A stretch of DNA of 8,908 nucleotides from Chloroflexota bacterium (GCA_008501785.1 QQUD01000943.1:1-8908), one strand, 5' to 3'. Positions 1 through 6,020 are shown, numbered from the stretch's first letter. Made by a program: numbers and translations. Notes: generated by a model not told the origin, from the sequence alone.

Positions 1-646
1 TCATCCCGCCCTCAGCATGCACAATCAATCGCGCCACATCCTTTGGCGATAACTGATGATGCCTGATGCCTGATACCTGATACCCCAGTCTTTCGGCAAC
101 CAACTCCGGCCGATGTGCCACTTCTGCCAGTGGTTTATCAAGTGCATCAATCCCCACCACTGGAATCACATGCGTGGTTTTTGGCGGAATGACGGGTTCG
201 TGTGCGGCAGGCGCTTTGATGGGGCGCATTCGTGAGCCATCAGCTTCGATTAGCACCAAGTCCACATCCTTTCGTGTCAGCAGTTTGGCAGGTAAATCGG
301 GTGGTACGCCATGCGCTTTTTCACCTACGACAGGGCCGACGATGAGAATACGGCCGTATTCATCCAACTTCTTCCCCATCTCTCTCTCAAACCTCTCTGC
401 GCTCTCTGCGTCCTCTGCGGTAAACTGCACCACTGCCGGAGCCAGCTTCATCTGCGCCGCAAAGATACGCGTTGTGGTGGTAATGATTACGCGCCCTGGC
501 CACGCTTCAGCTAAGGCAAACAGCAGCGCCGTTTTGCCGCCACCCCCTGTGATGGCGACGAGGGCGCTGGGATGGAGATTGAGAGATTTGAGGATTGGGA
601 GGTTGGGAGATTGGGAGATTGGGGTTGTGTCGTTAATCTGTGTCAT
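1..646 (-). CDS. yqeC: Selenium cofactor biosynthesis protein YqeC, 3' end missing
   Basis: YqeC is a P-loop protein found with YqeB and SelD in genomes that make selenium-dependent molybdenum hydroxylases; its exact reaction is not settled. Reading from the ATG at 644-646 gives 215 residues before the window ends. Visible motifs are the P-loop ITGGGGKT (residues 32-39), IITTTTR (54-60), EADGSRMRPIKAPAAHEP (134-151), THVIPVVGIDALDKPL (158-173), HRPELVAERLGY (178-189) and LSPKDVARLIVHAEGG near the end. All follow the family pattern, so only about 10-40 residues should be missing. It lies 13 bases after the yqeB stop, so co-transcription is likely. No good Shine-Dalgarno is visible and no other in-frame start lies between yqeB and the P-loop. 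Odd: residues 1-18, about 77-90 and 190-196 are encoded by repeat-like DNA. Identification is firm; the exact start is less so. Confidence 0.9.
   Translation of the reverse strand, partial: MTQINDTTPISQSPNLPILKSLNLHPSALVAITGGGGKTALLFALAEAWPGRVIITTTTRIFAAQMKLAPAVVQFTAEDAESAERFEREMGKKLDEYGRILIVGPVVGEKAHGVPPDLPAKLLTRKDVDLVLIEADGSRMRPIKAPAAHEPVIPPKTTHVIPVVGIDALDKPLAEVAHRPELVAERLGYQVSGIRHHQLSPKDVARLIVHAEGGM
361..425. repeat. CTCTGCG-type dispersed repeat inside yqeC
   Basis: The plus strand carries repeated CTCTCTGCG/CTCTGCGG steps (about 390-421). On the yqeC strand this reads CGCAGAGnnnGCAGAGAG and encodes the acidic stretch AEDAESAERFERE. The related wording GCGTAGAGAAGACGC occurs in the intergenic repeat near 8647, supporting one dispersed family. 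The reading frame of yqeC is kept. Confidence 0.6.
585..630. repeat. G-rich 8-bp period repeat inside yqeC, canonical G-quadruplex motif
   Basis: GGG runs at 597-599, 605-607, 613-615 and 621-624 are separated by five-base loops (AGGTT, AGATT, AGATT). This gives an 8-bp period and a textbook G3-N5 quadruplex motif on the plus strand, the template strand of yqeC. It encodes the atypical yqeC N-terminus (ISQSPNLP). Similar TTGGGAGA arrays are typical of intergenic repeats. Confidence 0.75.
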
Positions 647-659
647 TGTTTGATTGTAC

Positions 660-1502
660 TCAAGGCAGATTTATGTTTGATTGTGTTTTATTCAAATGAG
701 TGAGAATGGCTTCCAACACGCCGCCAGCAATAGCTAACGCTTTGTCTGAGATCGTGAAACAGGCGTCACGATTTCCTCTCGCATCCACATCACCAATTTT
801 CAAGCCATTTTTGACCTGCATTCCTGGTGCAATCAGGCCACGAATGACGCCATCAAATGGTGCAAACACATGGGAGCCATTCACATCACCAATAATCGTG
901 TTGTGTTTCACAGAATCACCAATCTCCATTCGCCAGTTCACCATACCATCAGTTGGTGCGCGTAAAACCCGTTCTGCACCTTTTCCTGCAACAATACCCG
1001 GTGTACCGGTATTTGGGAGGGCTGACCCTTCCCAAATCACCCGCCCTAACCGATGCCCACGCATTGTTTCAATCACAACATGGCAATCAACCCCAGCTGT
1101 GAATCCAGGCCCCAACGCAATCACCAATTCTGCTTGATCCATATGCGTGTCGATGTTTCGCTTTGCCATGCGTGCATCAATGATGATGGGGGGTTGGGGG
1201 TTGGGGATTAGGGATTGGAGATGGATATCTGAAAGCATTGGTGCAATCATCACGGGAATGATCCCTTGCCGCATAATTTGCTTCGCTTCGTCTATTGAAT
1301 TGGCGCGTTGGGCGTGCAAGTCTTCGATGGTGATTTTGTTTTCGAGAATGGCAGATGCCACAGCGACACGGCGGCGGACGGGTAACGGCCGTTCGAGTTC
1401 CAACACGATTACGGGGAATCCAGCTTTGTGGAGGCGGTAGATAACGGCCGTTGCCAAATCGCCTCCACCTCGGACCGCTATCAAATGACTTGAAAATAAC
1501 AT
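660..1502 (-). CDS. yqeB: Selenium-dependent molybdenum hydroxylase system protein YqeB (EF2563 family)
   Basis: The 280-residue protein belongs to the EF2563/YqeB family, a marker for selenium-dependent molybdenum hydroxylases, thought to act in maturing or loading the labile selenium-containing cofactor. The N-terminal Rossmann-like half starts with LIAVRGGGDLATAVIYRLHK (residues 7-26) and continues with ELERPLPVRR (35-44). The middle carries IIIDARMAKRNIDT (106-119) and LVIALGPGFTAGVDCHVVIE (126-145), followed by RGHRLGRVIWEGSALPNTGTPG (148-169). The C-terminal half looks like a biotinyl/lipoyl-type barrel with GDVNGSHVFAPFDGVIRGLI (205-224), then KIGDVDARG (235-243) and ISDKALAIAGGVLEA (251-265). 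Only one start (ATG 1500-1502) is possible near the family N-terminus, and no clear ribosome site precedes it. Residues about 93-105 (SLIPNPQPP) are encoded by a G-rich repeat, which may explain a length slightly above usual. Confidence 0.92.
   Translation of the reverse strand: MLFSSHLIAVRGGGDLATAVIYRLHKAGFPVIVLELERPLPVRRRVAVASAILENKITIEDLHAQRANSIDEAKQIMRQGIIPVMIAPMLSDIHLQSLIPNPQPPIIIDARMAKRNIDTHMDQAELVIALGPGFTAGVDCHVVIETMRGHRLGRVIWEGSALPNTGTPGIVAGKGAERVLRAPTDGMVNWRMEIGDSVKHNTIIGDVNGSHVFAPFDGVIRGLIAPGMQVKNGLKIGDVDARGNRDACFTISDKALAIAGGVLEAILTHLNKTQSNINLP
1187..1225. repeat. G-rich repeat inside yqeB, canonical G-quadruplex motif
   Basis: Runs of G at 1188-1193, 1196-1200, 1203-1206 and 1211-1213 have loops TT, TT and ATTA, making a canonical quadruplex motif on the yqeB template strand. 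GGGATTGG steps follow. It encodes HLQSLIPNPQPP in the linker before the conserved DARMAKRN block, so it appears as an in-frame insertion. Confidence 0.75.
1384..1393. repeat. AACGGCCGTT palindrome, copy 1
   Basis: Exact 10-bp palindrome inside yqeB, read as part of ERPLP. Three more exact copies occur in the window (1443, 5998, 7323). Confidence 0.85.
1443..1452. repeat. AACGGCCGTT palindrome, copy 2
   Basis: Exact 10-bp palindrome in the 5' part of yqeB, read as T-A-V on the minus strand. It lies only 50 bases from copy 1. Confidence 0.85.
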
Positions 1503-1618
1503 GGGAGAATAATACTGAGGGAACGTCTAAAGCGCAATGATAGATCGGAAAATACGCGACGTTTATGTTTTGATTCTCTCAATCAACTATCAATTGATCG
1601 AATAGTCCCAGAGCACAA

Positions 1619-1648
1619 TTGACAATGTTTCTTTCCTTTCTCTATAAT
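1619..1648 (+). promoter_or_regulatory. Perfect consensus sigma-70 promoter
   Basis: TTGACA (1619-1624), an 18-base spacer and TATAAT (1643-1648) match the housekeeping consensus at all twelve positions. Transcription would start near 1655 and run rightwards towards the receptor gene, leaving a leader of about 470 bases. I see no terminator between the promoter and the gene. It could serve the receptor-lipoprotein unit or an unrecognised small RNA. Confidence 0.7.
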
Positions 1649-1820
1649 GCAAACACATCACCAACGATGATGTATAAGAACATACGTATTTGTAGTACAA
1701 GAAAAAATATCGTATTGCCAAAATTCTCGGAGCTATTAACGTAATAGTAGTGACTATAGTCAAATAAGTTGAAATAGAAATTATGGTCGTGGGGCAACAC
1801 ATATGTAACACGGACCAAAT

Positions 1821-1919
1821 TTATTTCGATTTTACATTTTGCAGCTTGCCTTTGGTTACAGAGATAGGTTGAAAGTGCTTTATTGGAGATTGATGCATCA
1901 ATGTGAATTCGTGTTTTAA
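1821..1919 (+). pseudogene. Relic resembling IS66-family TnpB (orf2)
   Basis: In the plus frame of 1821, the translation contains LFRF, then YRDRLKVLYW (residues encoded by 1857-1886), ending at a TAA at 1917-1919. IS66 TnpB proteins carry a conserved block of the form LFVF...RRxDRLKVLYWDxxGFxL. The core RDRLKVLYW matches it closely, while the sequence after the Trp diverges and includes a 14-bp palindrome. Only some 25-30 codons are recognisable, there is no start and no tnpA or tnpC nearby, so this would be a decayed scar. The match is short and from memory of the family, so the call is tentative. Confidence 0.4.
1889..1902. repeat. 14-bp perfect palindrome
   Basis: ATTGATGCATCAAT is self-complementary over all 14 bases. 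It sits exactly where similarity of the TnpB-like relic stops. It could be an operator or simply chance in AT-rich DNA. Confidence 0.6.
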
Positions 1920-2112
1920 GAATACGTCACATGTGAAGCAACCTGTTGTTCCAACAATATTGCCTGTGCCTTAGTTAAATGCCATTCCTTAATTTAAAAT
2001 ATTCCCCCAAAATACTCCATGCCAGGTGTTTGGAAAAGAGCAACAACGATTGAGTAGTAGACATAATCTAATCTGAAAGAAACTTTATCGAAATGCATAA
2101 TGTGAAAGGGAC

Positions 2113-2130
2113 ATGCTAAAAACGACGTGA
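2113..2130 (+). promoter_or_regulatory. Five-codon leader ORF overlapping the GTG start
   Basis: ATG CTA AAA ACG ACG TGA runs from 2113 to 2130. Its stop shares bases with the GTG start of the receptor gene (GTGA, 2127-2130). The purine run GAAAGGG (2104-2110) lies too close to this ATG and too far from the GTG to be a normal ribosome site for either. Stop-start coupling is possible, but the feature could be chance. Confidence 0.25.
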
Positions 2131-4184
2131 ACGATTCAATCAACTCAGATAATCTTTCAAAACAAGAACGATCTAGCGAAGAATTGAGAAAGAAACTCGA
2201 ACATCAGGGAGAATTTGCGAATGTAACAAAAAGCAGAACTCGGTCAGAAGATAAAATAGCTGATTCAAAAAAAGTATGGTTATCCTACCTAACTACAATG
2301 GAAAAACGAATAGTTAAGCATTTTAGCCTAGAGGAATTACAAGGTATCAGTTTTAGTTTGGGAATACATTCTGATGAGTTTGAAGGGGGAAGAACGGCTT
2401 ATGCGAATAAATTAATTAACTATTGTATACGGCAAAATCTTATTAGGGACTTGCAGCAGGTAGTAGAAGAAAAAAGATCAAGAATCATTTGGCCAGCAAT
2501 CCCCGAAGTTGAAATGCCGGACCAGGTTCAACTTCAGGTTAGCACTTTTCCATTTAAGATCATTATAAGCTTATTAGCAGGTATAGTAATTTTTCTTGCA
2601 GTTTATATATTTATGATCCCGCGATTCAACTTTGTTATCGTATTAGATCAAGAAAATACACAACCGTTTTATATACCATTAGTGACGACAAAAATAATTT
2701 ACTATTTTGAGGGGGCTAAAAATCAAACCTTATTGTTTGATGTGCTAGAAAGCTCAAATCCTGACATGTGTTGGAGGCTCGAACATGAGTCAGGAAAGGT
2801 AGTATTTAATGATTTTATGGAGGCAGGGACACAGTTGCCTATTGATCTTGATCTCAATGGTCAATATAAACTTGTGATTGGAGAGTGTGGGGAAAAAGGT
2901 GCCTATAAGTTTGTTGTTAGTGAAAAAAGATTACCACCTTCGACGCCAACGCCAACCTCAACCTCAAACTCTGCACTTCAATATGTGACATCAACTCTTC
3001 CCACAAGGACGAGTTCCCCAACAATGACGCCTTTTATGACAACAGAATCGAGCAAAGCCTCACCTACACCTACATTTGATGCAAGCCCGAGCAGCACATT
3101 TACACCCACACGAGTAACAGTGACCCCAACTCAAACAAATAATAATACCCCGATCATATCACCGACACATATACCAACATTAATTCATGCGGCAACTCCT
3201 ACAGAGGTGGCAACGTCTGCATCTACATCAACGGCAACATCTACATCAACGGCAACATCTACATCAACGCCAACATCCACATCAACGGCAACATCTACAT
3301 CAACGGCAACAATGACGTCCCCATTTACGCCTACATCTACTCCTACACCGACATCAACATCAACTTTTACTGCGACACCTACAAATACATTTACACCGAT
3401 ACCAACCCTTTCAAGCCCGAAGATAACTAGCATTCTGCCCGAATACGGGCTGAACAGTGAAAATAGTGCTGTAAGAATTAACGGGGAAGGATTTATACAG
3501 GGTGCGGAGATAGATATCGGGGGAATTAAATGCTCATTACCAACAATTAATAGTAACTCAATTGATTGTACACTCGATATCACTAACCAAACTGGTAGTG
3601 TTGACGTAGAAATTACAAACCCAGATGGTCCTATGGCAACCCGAGAAAATGGTTACACATTTACAACTAAGGAAAATATTCAGATTGTGTTAGGCACAAA
3701 CTATATTAGTTTGCCGGTTACTCCAATTAATAATTTGAAAGCACATGATTTTTGTGACTTGGTCGAAAATCAAGATAGAAGCATAGGGGATATAGCAAAG
3801 GATCCCTTGAATACATATTCTTGTGAACAACAAAGTGGAACTAATTTCTCAATGGAAATTGGAGAAGGATATTTTGTTGATGGGGATAGTCAAATCTTTC
3901 TTGAGATTGAGGGCGTATCAGCCCCAACTGTCACTTTAAATCTAGCCCTAGATGACAATTGGGTTGGTATTCCACAGGGTATCAATGTGACCGCTGCAAG
4001 TTTATGTAGTAAAGCTGGTGAACCGGAATCAGAAGTCGAGATTAGTTATGTAAATCGGTGGAAAAGTGGCGGATGGGTGGCTTATGAATGCAATGCACCA
4101 ACTCCAGGGGATGATTTCACATTAAAACCTGGCGTAGGTTATTCCGTTCTTGTTACAAGTGAAGGTAGTTTGGTGCTTCCTTAA
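2127..4184 (+). CDS. Transmembrane protein: EAD7-like domain, membrane helix, PPC-like, stalk, IPT/TIG and duplicated C-terminal module
   Basis: This 685-residue protein looks like a receptor or surface adhesin with a cytoplasmic signalling domain. Residues 55-123 fit the effector-associated domain 7 pattern: KHFSLEELQGISFSLGI, an F-E-G-G turn, then the helix ANKLINYCIRQNLIRDL and a final IIWP. Residues 143-165 form the only membrane helix; with no signal peptide, the N-terminus should be inside. Outside follow a PPC-like beta domain (about 190-265, GAKNQTLLFDV...LNGQYKLVIG), a Thr/Ser/Pro stalk (270-430), an IPT/TIG domain (431-513, ITSILPEYG...GEGF...VEITNPDG) and two related modules (516-597, 598-685). 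Each module has a L/I-P motif, two cysteines (543/566, 627/655) and a GxGY motif. The start is GTG because a stop at 2103-2105 closes the frame upstream; the ribosome site is poor. The gene is AT-rich compared with its flanks. Domains are confident; function is inferred. Confidence 0.85.
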   Translation: MNDSINSDNLSKQERSSEELRKKLEHQGEFANVTKSRTRSEDKIADSKKVWLSYLTTMEKRIVKHFSLEELQGISFSLGIHSDEFEGGRTAYANKLINYCIRQNLIRDLQQVVEEKRSRIIWPAIPEVEMPDQVQLQVSTFPFKIIISLLAGIVIFLAVYIFMIPRFNFVIVLDQENTQPFYIPLVTTKIIYYFEGAKNQTLLFDVLESSNPDMCWRLEHESGKVVFNDFMEAGTQLPIDLDLNGQYKLVIGECGEKGAYKFVVSEKRLPPSTPTPTSTSNSALQYVTSTLPTRTSSPTMTPFMTTESSKASPTPTFDASPSSTFTPTRVTVTPTQTNNNTPIISPTHIPTLIHAATPTEVATSASTSTATSTSTATSTSTPTSTSTATSTSTATMTSPFTPTSTPTPTSTSTFTATPTNTFTPIPTLSSPKITSILPEYGLNSENSAVRINGEGFIQGAEIDIGGIKCSLPTINSNSIDCTLDITNQTGSVDVEITNPDGPMATRENGYTFTTKENIQIVLGTNYISLPVTPINNLKAHDFCDLVENQDRSIGDIAKDPLNTYSCEQQSGTNFSMEIGEGYFVDGDSQIFLEIEGVSAPTVTLNLALDDNWVGIPQGINVTAASLCSKAGEPESEVEISYVNRWKSGGWVAYECNAPTPGDDFTLKPGVGYSVLVTSEGSLVLP
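3220..3309 (+). repeat. Five tandem copies of an 18-bp unit in the stalk
   Basis: The unit CATCTACATCAACGGCAA is repeated five times end to end at 3220, 3238, 3256, 3274 and 3292. Copies 3 and 4 carry one substitution each. Each unit adds six residues of Thr/Ser/Ala to the stalk of the receptor-like protein, so copy-number change would keep the frame and alter stalk length. Confidence 0.92.
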
Positions 4185-4220
4185 ACAAGAATAAGTTACA
4201 TCGAACATGCAATATTCAAC

Positions 4221-4225
4221 AAGGA
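4221..4225 (+). promoter_or_regulatory. Ribosome binding site of the lipoprotein gene
   Basis: AAGGA stands 7 bases before the ATG at 4233, supporting that start. This site is clearly better than the one before the upstream receptor gene. Confidence 0.75.
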
Positions 4226-4232
4226 TAGAAAA

Positions 4233-5903
4233 ATGACAAGAAGTATTTATACCAAAGCGCGAATAGAGTTGTTGGTAATGATCACATCCCTTTTGGTAAT
4301 TACGTTGTGTGCAATTTCCTGTAAAAATTTTACCTCCGAAGAGTCGGAAGAGTATGAAGCTCCTTTTTTTGAAGAAAGATTCGGGGGTGCTGGTTTTGAC
4401 GTAATTAATGGATTAATGTCAACAGAATCTATTCGCTTGTCAAATTTGTCTCAGTTCAAGCATTTGACTTCAACAAGAGTTGGAAAAGGTTTTTTTGTGA
4501 AGGGCAAAAATATTTGGATAGACAACAATCAGGGACTTCCACGTATTTATATTTCTGATATTCAAGACAGTGGTGCAACGATTTCTGTTGTTTCAGCCAT
4601 CGGAGATGATATAAAGCTTTCTTACGGCGAAAACACCCCTGATCGTGAAGTTAATGAAGAAGTATGTACAAACGGTAATAATGATATTCATACATATGTT
4701 TTAGATGAATTGGAAAAAGAAACGACTTATAATTTTGAAGTGCTGGTTAATGAACAAAAGTTAGACATGGGAAGCATGTCTAGCTTTGAAACTGGAAAGG
4801 CTCTGCCCATTAGTGCTGGTAATAACTTGAAAGGTCAAGTGTTTCAAGTTGATATGGAGTCTGCTGCCCAATGTGCTTTGGTTTTCACCCGAATTTTTCG
4901 ACAGACTGAAGGGGGTGGAATTCGAGTATATTCTTCAATCTTGTCAAGCGTTGTTGCGGCTAATGGTGAATGGCGTTATTTTCTAAAAAATGCAAGAACG
5001 GCCGATTTAACTAAATCTTTCAATTATACTGATACAGATGGCGTCGAAATTTTTGTGGATGGTGGTCAATATGGCACACGTCACCTTATCTATAATCCAT
5101 TAAGAGACCTCAATGTACCAGTTATTTACTTGCCGGGGAACCTAATAGATATTGGATGGCAATCTGATTGCCAATCAGATCCACATCTTACTGTCGAGGT
5201 GTTCGGCAAAGGCATGGGTACGGATGATACCGTCACTAACCCTCAATACTTATCTTTTGCAGATAAAGTTGATATGCGTTTTGTGTTGGTGCAAGTTGTC
5301 GTGAAGCAAGGAAATGGAGATGCCAGACCGGATAAGGTCATTATTACATCTGACACTGAAATACATGAAATTGAAAATCCAATCTTTAGTAGATTGGATG
5401 ATCCCTATACGAGTGTGTTTGCATACGAAGCATTATTGCAATCGACAAGAGGTATCAAAGCTGAAGTTATTAAGGATGGGGCATTAGATAGAAATATCCC
5501 TCGTGCGGTTATTGCATATGTTTTTCAGCAGAAAGCTGATAATTATGCTTATTCTGGACAGCTCCCGCAGTTCCATGTTTATCAACAAAAAAGAACAGTA
5601 GATATTTCAATTCTGCCTTGGCTAACCGAACGGGATACGGAAGTCCAATTTGTCGTTGCTGATGTAGAGGATGATCATAGAAAAATAGATTTAATCGTTC
5701 AGCTTCCTGATGTTATTGATCCTATTATTCAGCCAGCATTCGCACCAACAAACGGAGCCGAATTGTTGATTTCTTCAATCCCATTAGGTGCTGTTTCTGT
5801 TAATTATGATCAGTTTCAGGTTGGCGTAAATTCCCCTGAGGTGAATGGAGACTCAGTATTTTGGAGTGGGGTTAACGTGAAATCACTTTGCCCTTCTGAA
5901 TAA
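4233..5903 (+). CDS. Probable surface lipoprotein with FN3-like and carboxypeptidase-regulatory-like domains
   Basis: The 556-residue protein begins with a basic segment and a hydrophobic helix (about 11-29) ending in AIS-Cys30. This is a loose lipobox followed by an acidic Ser/Glu-rich linker, so it is probably lipid-anchored outside the membrane. Residues 103-188 (PRIYISDIQDSGATISV...TTYNFEV...SSFETG) resemble a fibronectin type III domain. Residues 192-285 (GQVFQ...ALVFTRIF...NGEWRYFLKNARTADL...VDGG) resemble the carboxypeptidase-regulatory-like fold. The remaining 270 residues, with beta-rich segments and a C-terminal LCPSE, match no family I recognise. It follows the receptor-like gene by 48 bases, with its own ribosome site and no terminator between them, and shares its AT-rich composition. 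The two are therefore probably one transcription unit and may act together at the cell surface. No enzymatic motif is visible. It could instead be an exported protein cut by signal peptidase I. Confidence 0.8.
   Translation: MTRSIYTKARIELLVMITSLLVITLCAISCKNFTSEESEEYEAPFFEERFGGAGFDVINGLMSTESIRLSNLSQFKHLTSTRVGKGFFVKGKNIWIDNNQGLPRIYISDIQDSGATISVVSAIGDDIKLSYGENTPDREVNEEVCTNGNNDIHTYVLDELEKETTYNFEVLVNEQKLDMGSMSSFETGKALPISAGNNLKGQVFQVDMESAAQCALVFTRIFRQTEGGGIRVYSSILSSVVAANGEWRYFLKNARTADLTKSFNYTDTDGVEIFVDGGQYGTRHLIYNPLRDLNVPVIYLPGNLIDIGWQSDCQSDPHLTVEVFGKGMGTDDTVTNPQYLSFADKVDMRFVLVQVVVKQGNGDARPDKVIITSDTEIHEIENPIFSRLDDPYTSVFAYEALLQSTRGIKAEVIKDGALDRNIPRAVIAYVFQQKADNYAYSGQLPQFHVYQQKRTVDISILPWLTERDTEVQFVVADVEDDHRKIDLIVQLPDVIDPIIQPAFAPTNGAELLISSIPLGAVSVNYDQFQVGVNSPEVNGDSVFWSGVNVKSLCPSE
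5162..5180. repeat. 19-bp near-perfect palindrome inside the lipoprotein gene
   Basis: ATCTGATTG-C-CAATCAGAT is a perfect inverted repeat with a one-base centre. It encodes the internally repeated peptide QSDCQSD (residues 310-316). Confidence 0.6.
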
Positions 5904-5950
5904 TAGGAAAATCTAAGCTTGTACCAAAACGATACTATTTTATGAACAAG

Positions 5951-5991
5951 AGGCCTCATCTAATTATTAGATGAGGCCTTTATGTTTTTTT
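5951..5991 (+). terminator. Rho-independent terminator of the receptor-lipoprotein unit
   Basis: AGGCCTCATCTAA (5951-5963) pairs perfectly with TTAGATGAGGCCT (5967-5979) over 13 bp with a TTA loop. A run of seven T follows at 5985-5991, on the plus strand. It lies 48 bases after the lipoprotein stop. On the minus strand the hairpin is present but not followed by a T run, so it would end hydroxylase transcripts poorly. Confidence 0.9.
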
Positions 5992-5997
5992 GGAATA

Positions 5998-6007
5998 AAC
6001 GGCCGTT
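5998..6007. repeat. AACGGCCGTT palindrome, copy 3
   Basis: Exact 10-bp palindrome between the terminator and the end of the hydroxylase large-subunit gene. It is the only copy of the four outside a coding region. Confidence 0.85.
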
Positions 6008-6020
6008 AAATAAAAAGATT

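Larger units (their letters stand above)
1503..2126. other. AT-rich intergenic region between divergent yqeB and the receptor gene
   Basis: About 620 bases without a convincing gene. It holds a perfect consensus promoter (1619-1648), an IS66 TnpB-like relic (1821-1919) and perfect palindromes at 1589-1598 (ATCAATTGAT), 1751-1762 (TGACTATAGTCA) and 1889-1902 (ATTGATGCATCAAT). A possible 6-bp hairpin at 1655-1673 (ACATCA, 7-base loop, TGATGT) would lie at the very 5' end of the promoter's transcript. A 25-codon ORF (ATG 1667 to TAA 1744) follows but has no ribosome site and no recognised similarity. The minus-strand reading of 1590-1811 is hydrophobic, but I see no family or ribosome site there. 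The region probably contains the control sequences for both directions. Confidence 0.7.

Noticed and set aside
174..653. Plus-strand open frame across yqeC
   Set aside because: The opposite strand carries the full set of YqeC motifs; this frame is its shadow.
700..1440. Plus-strand open frames across yqeB
   Set aside because: Shadows of the YqeB coding strand, with no family features of their own.
1590..1811. Minus-strand ORF of 73 codons, hydrophobic
   Set aside because: No ribosome site, GTG start, no recognised family, and it overlaps the perfect plus-strand promoter; AT-rich DNA gives such hydrophobic frames by chance.
3220..3309. Possible CRISPR-like repeat array
   Set aside because: The 18-bp units are directly adjacent with no spacers and lie in frame in a Ser/Thr stalk.
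3185..3583. Minus-strand open frame rich in Val-Asp repeats
   Set aside because: It is the antisense shadow of the Thr/Ser stalk repeats; the VDVDVD pattern follows from the 18-bp array and no start signal is seen.
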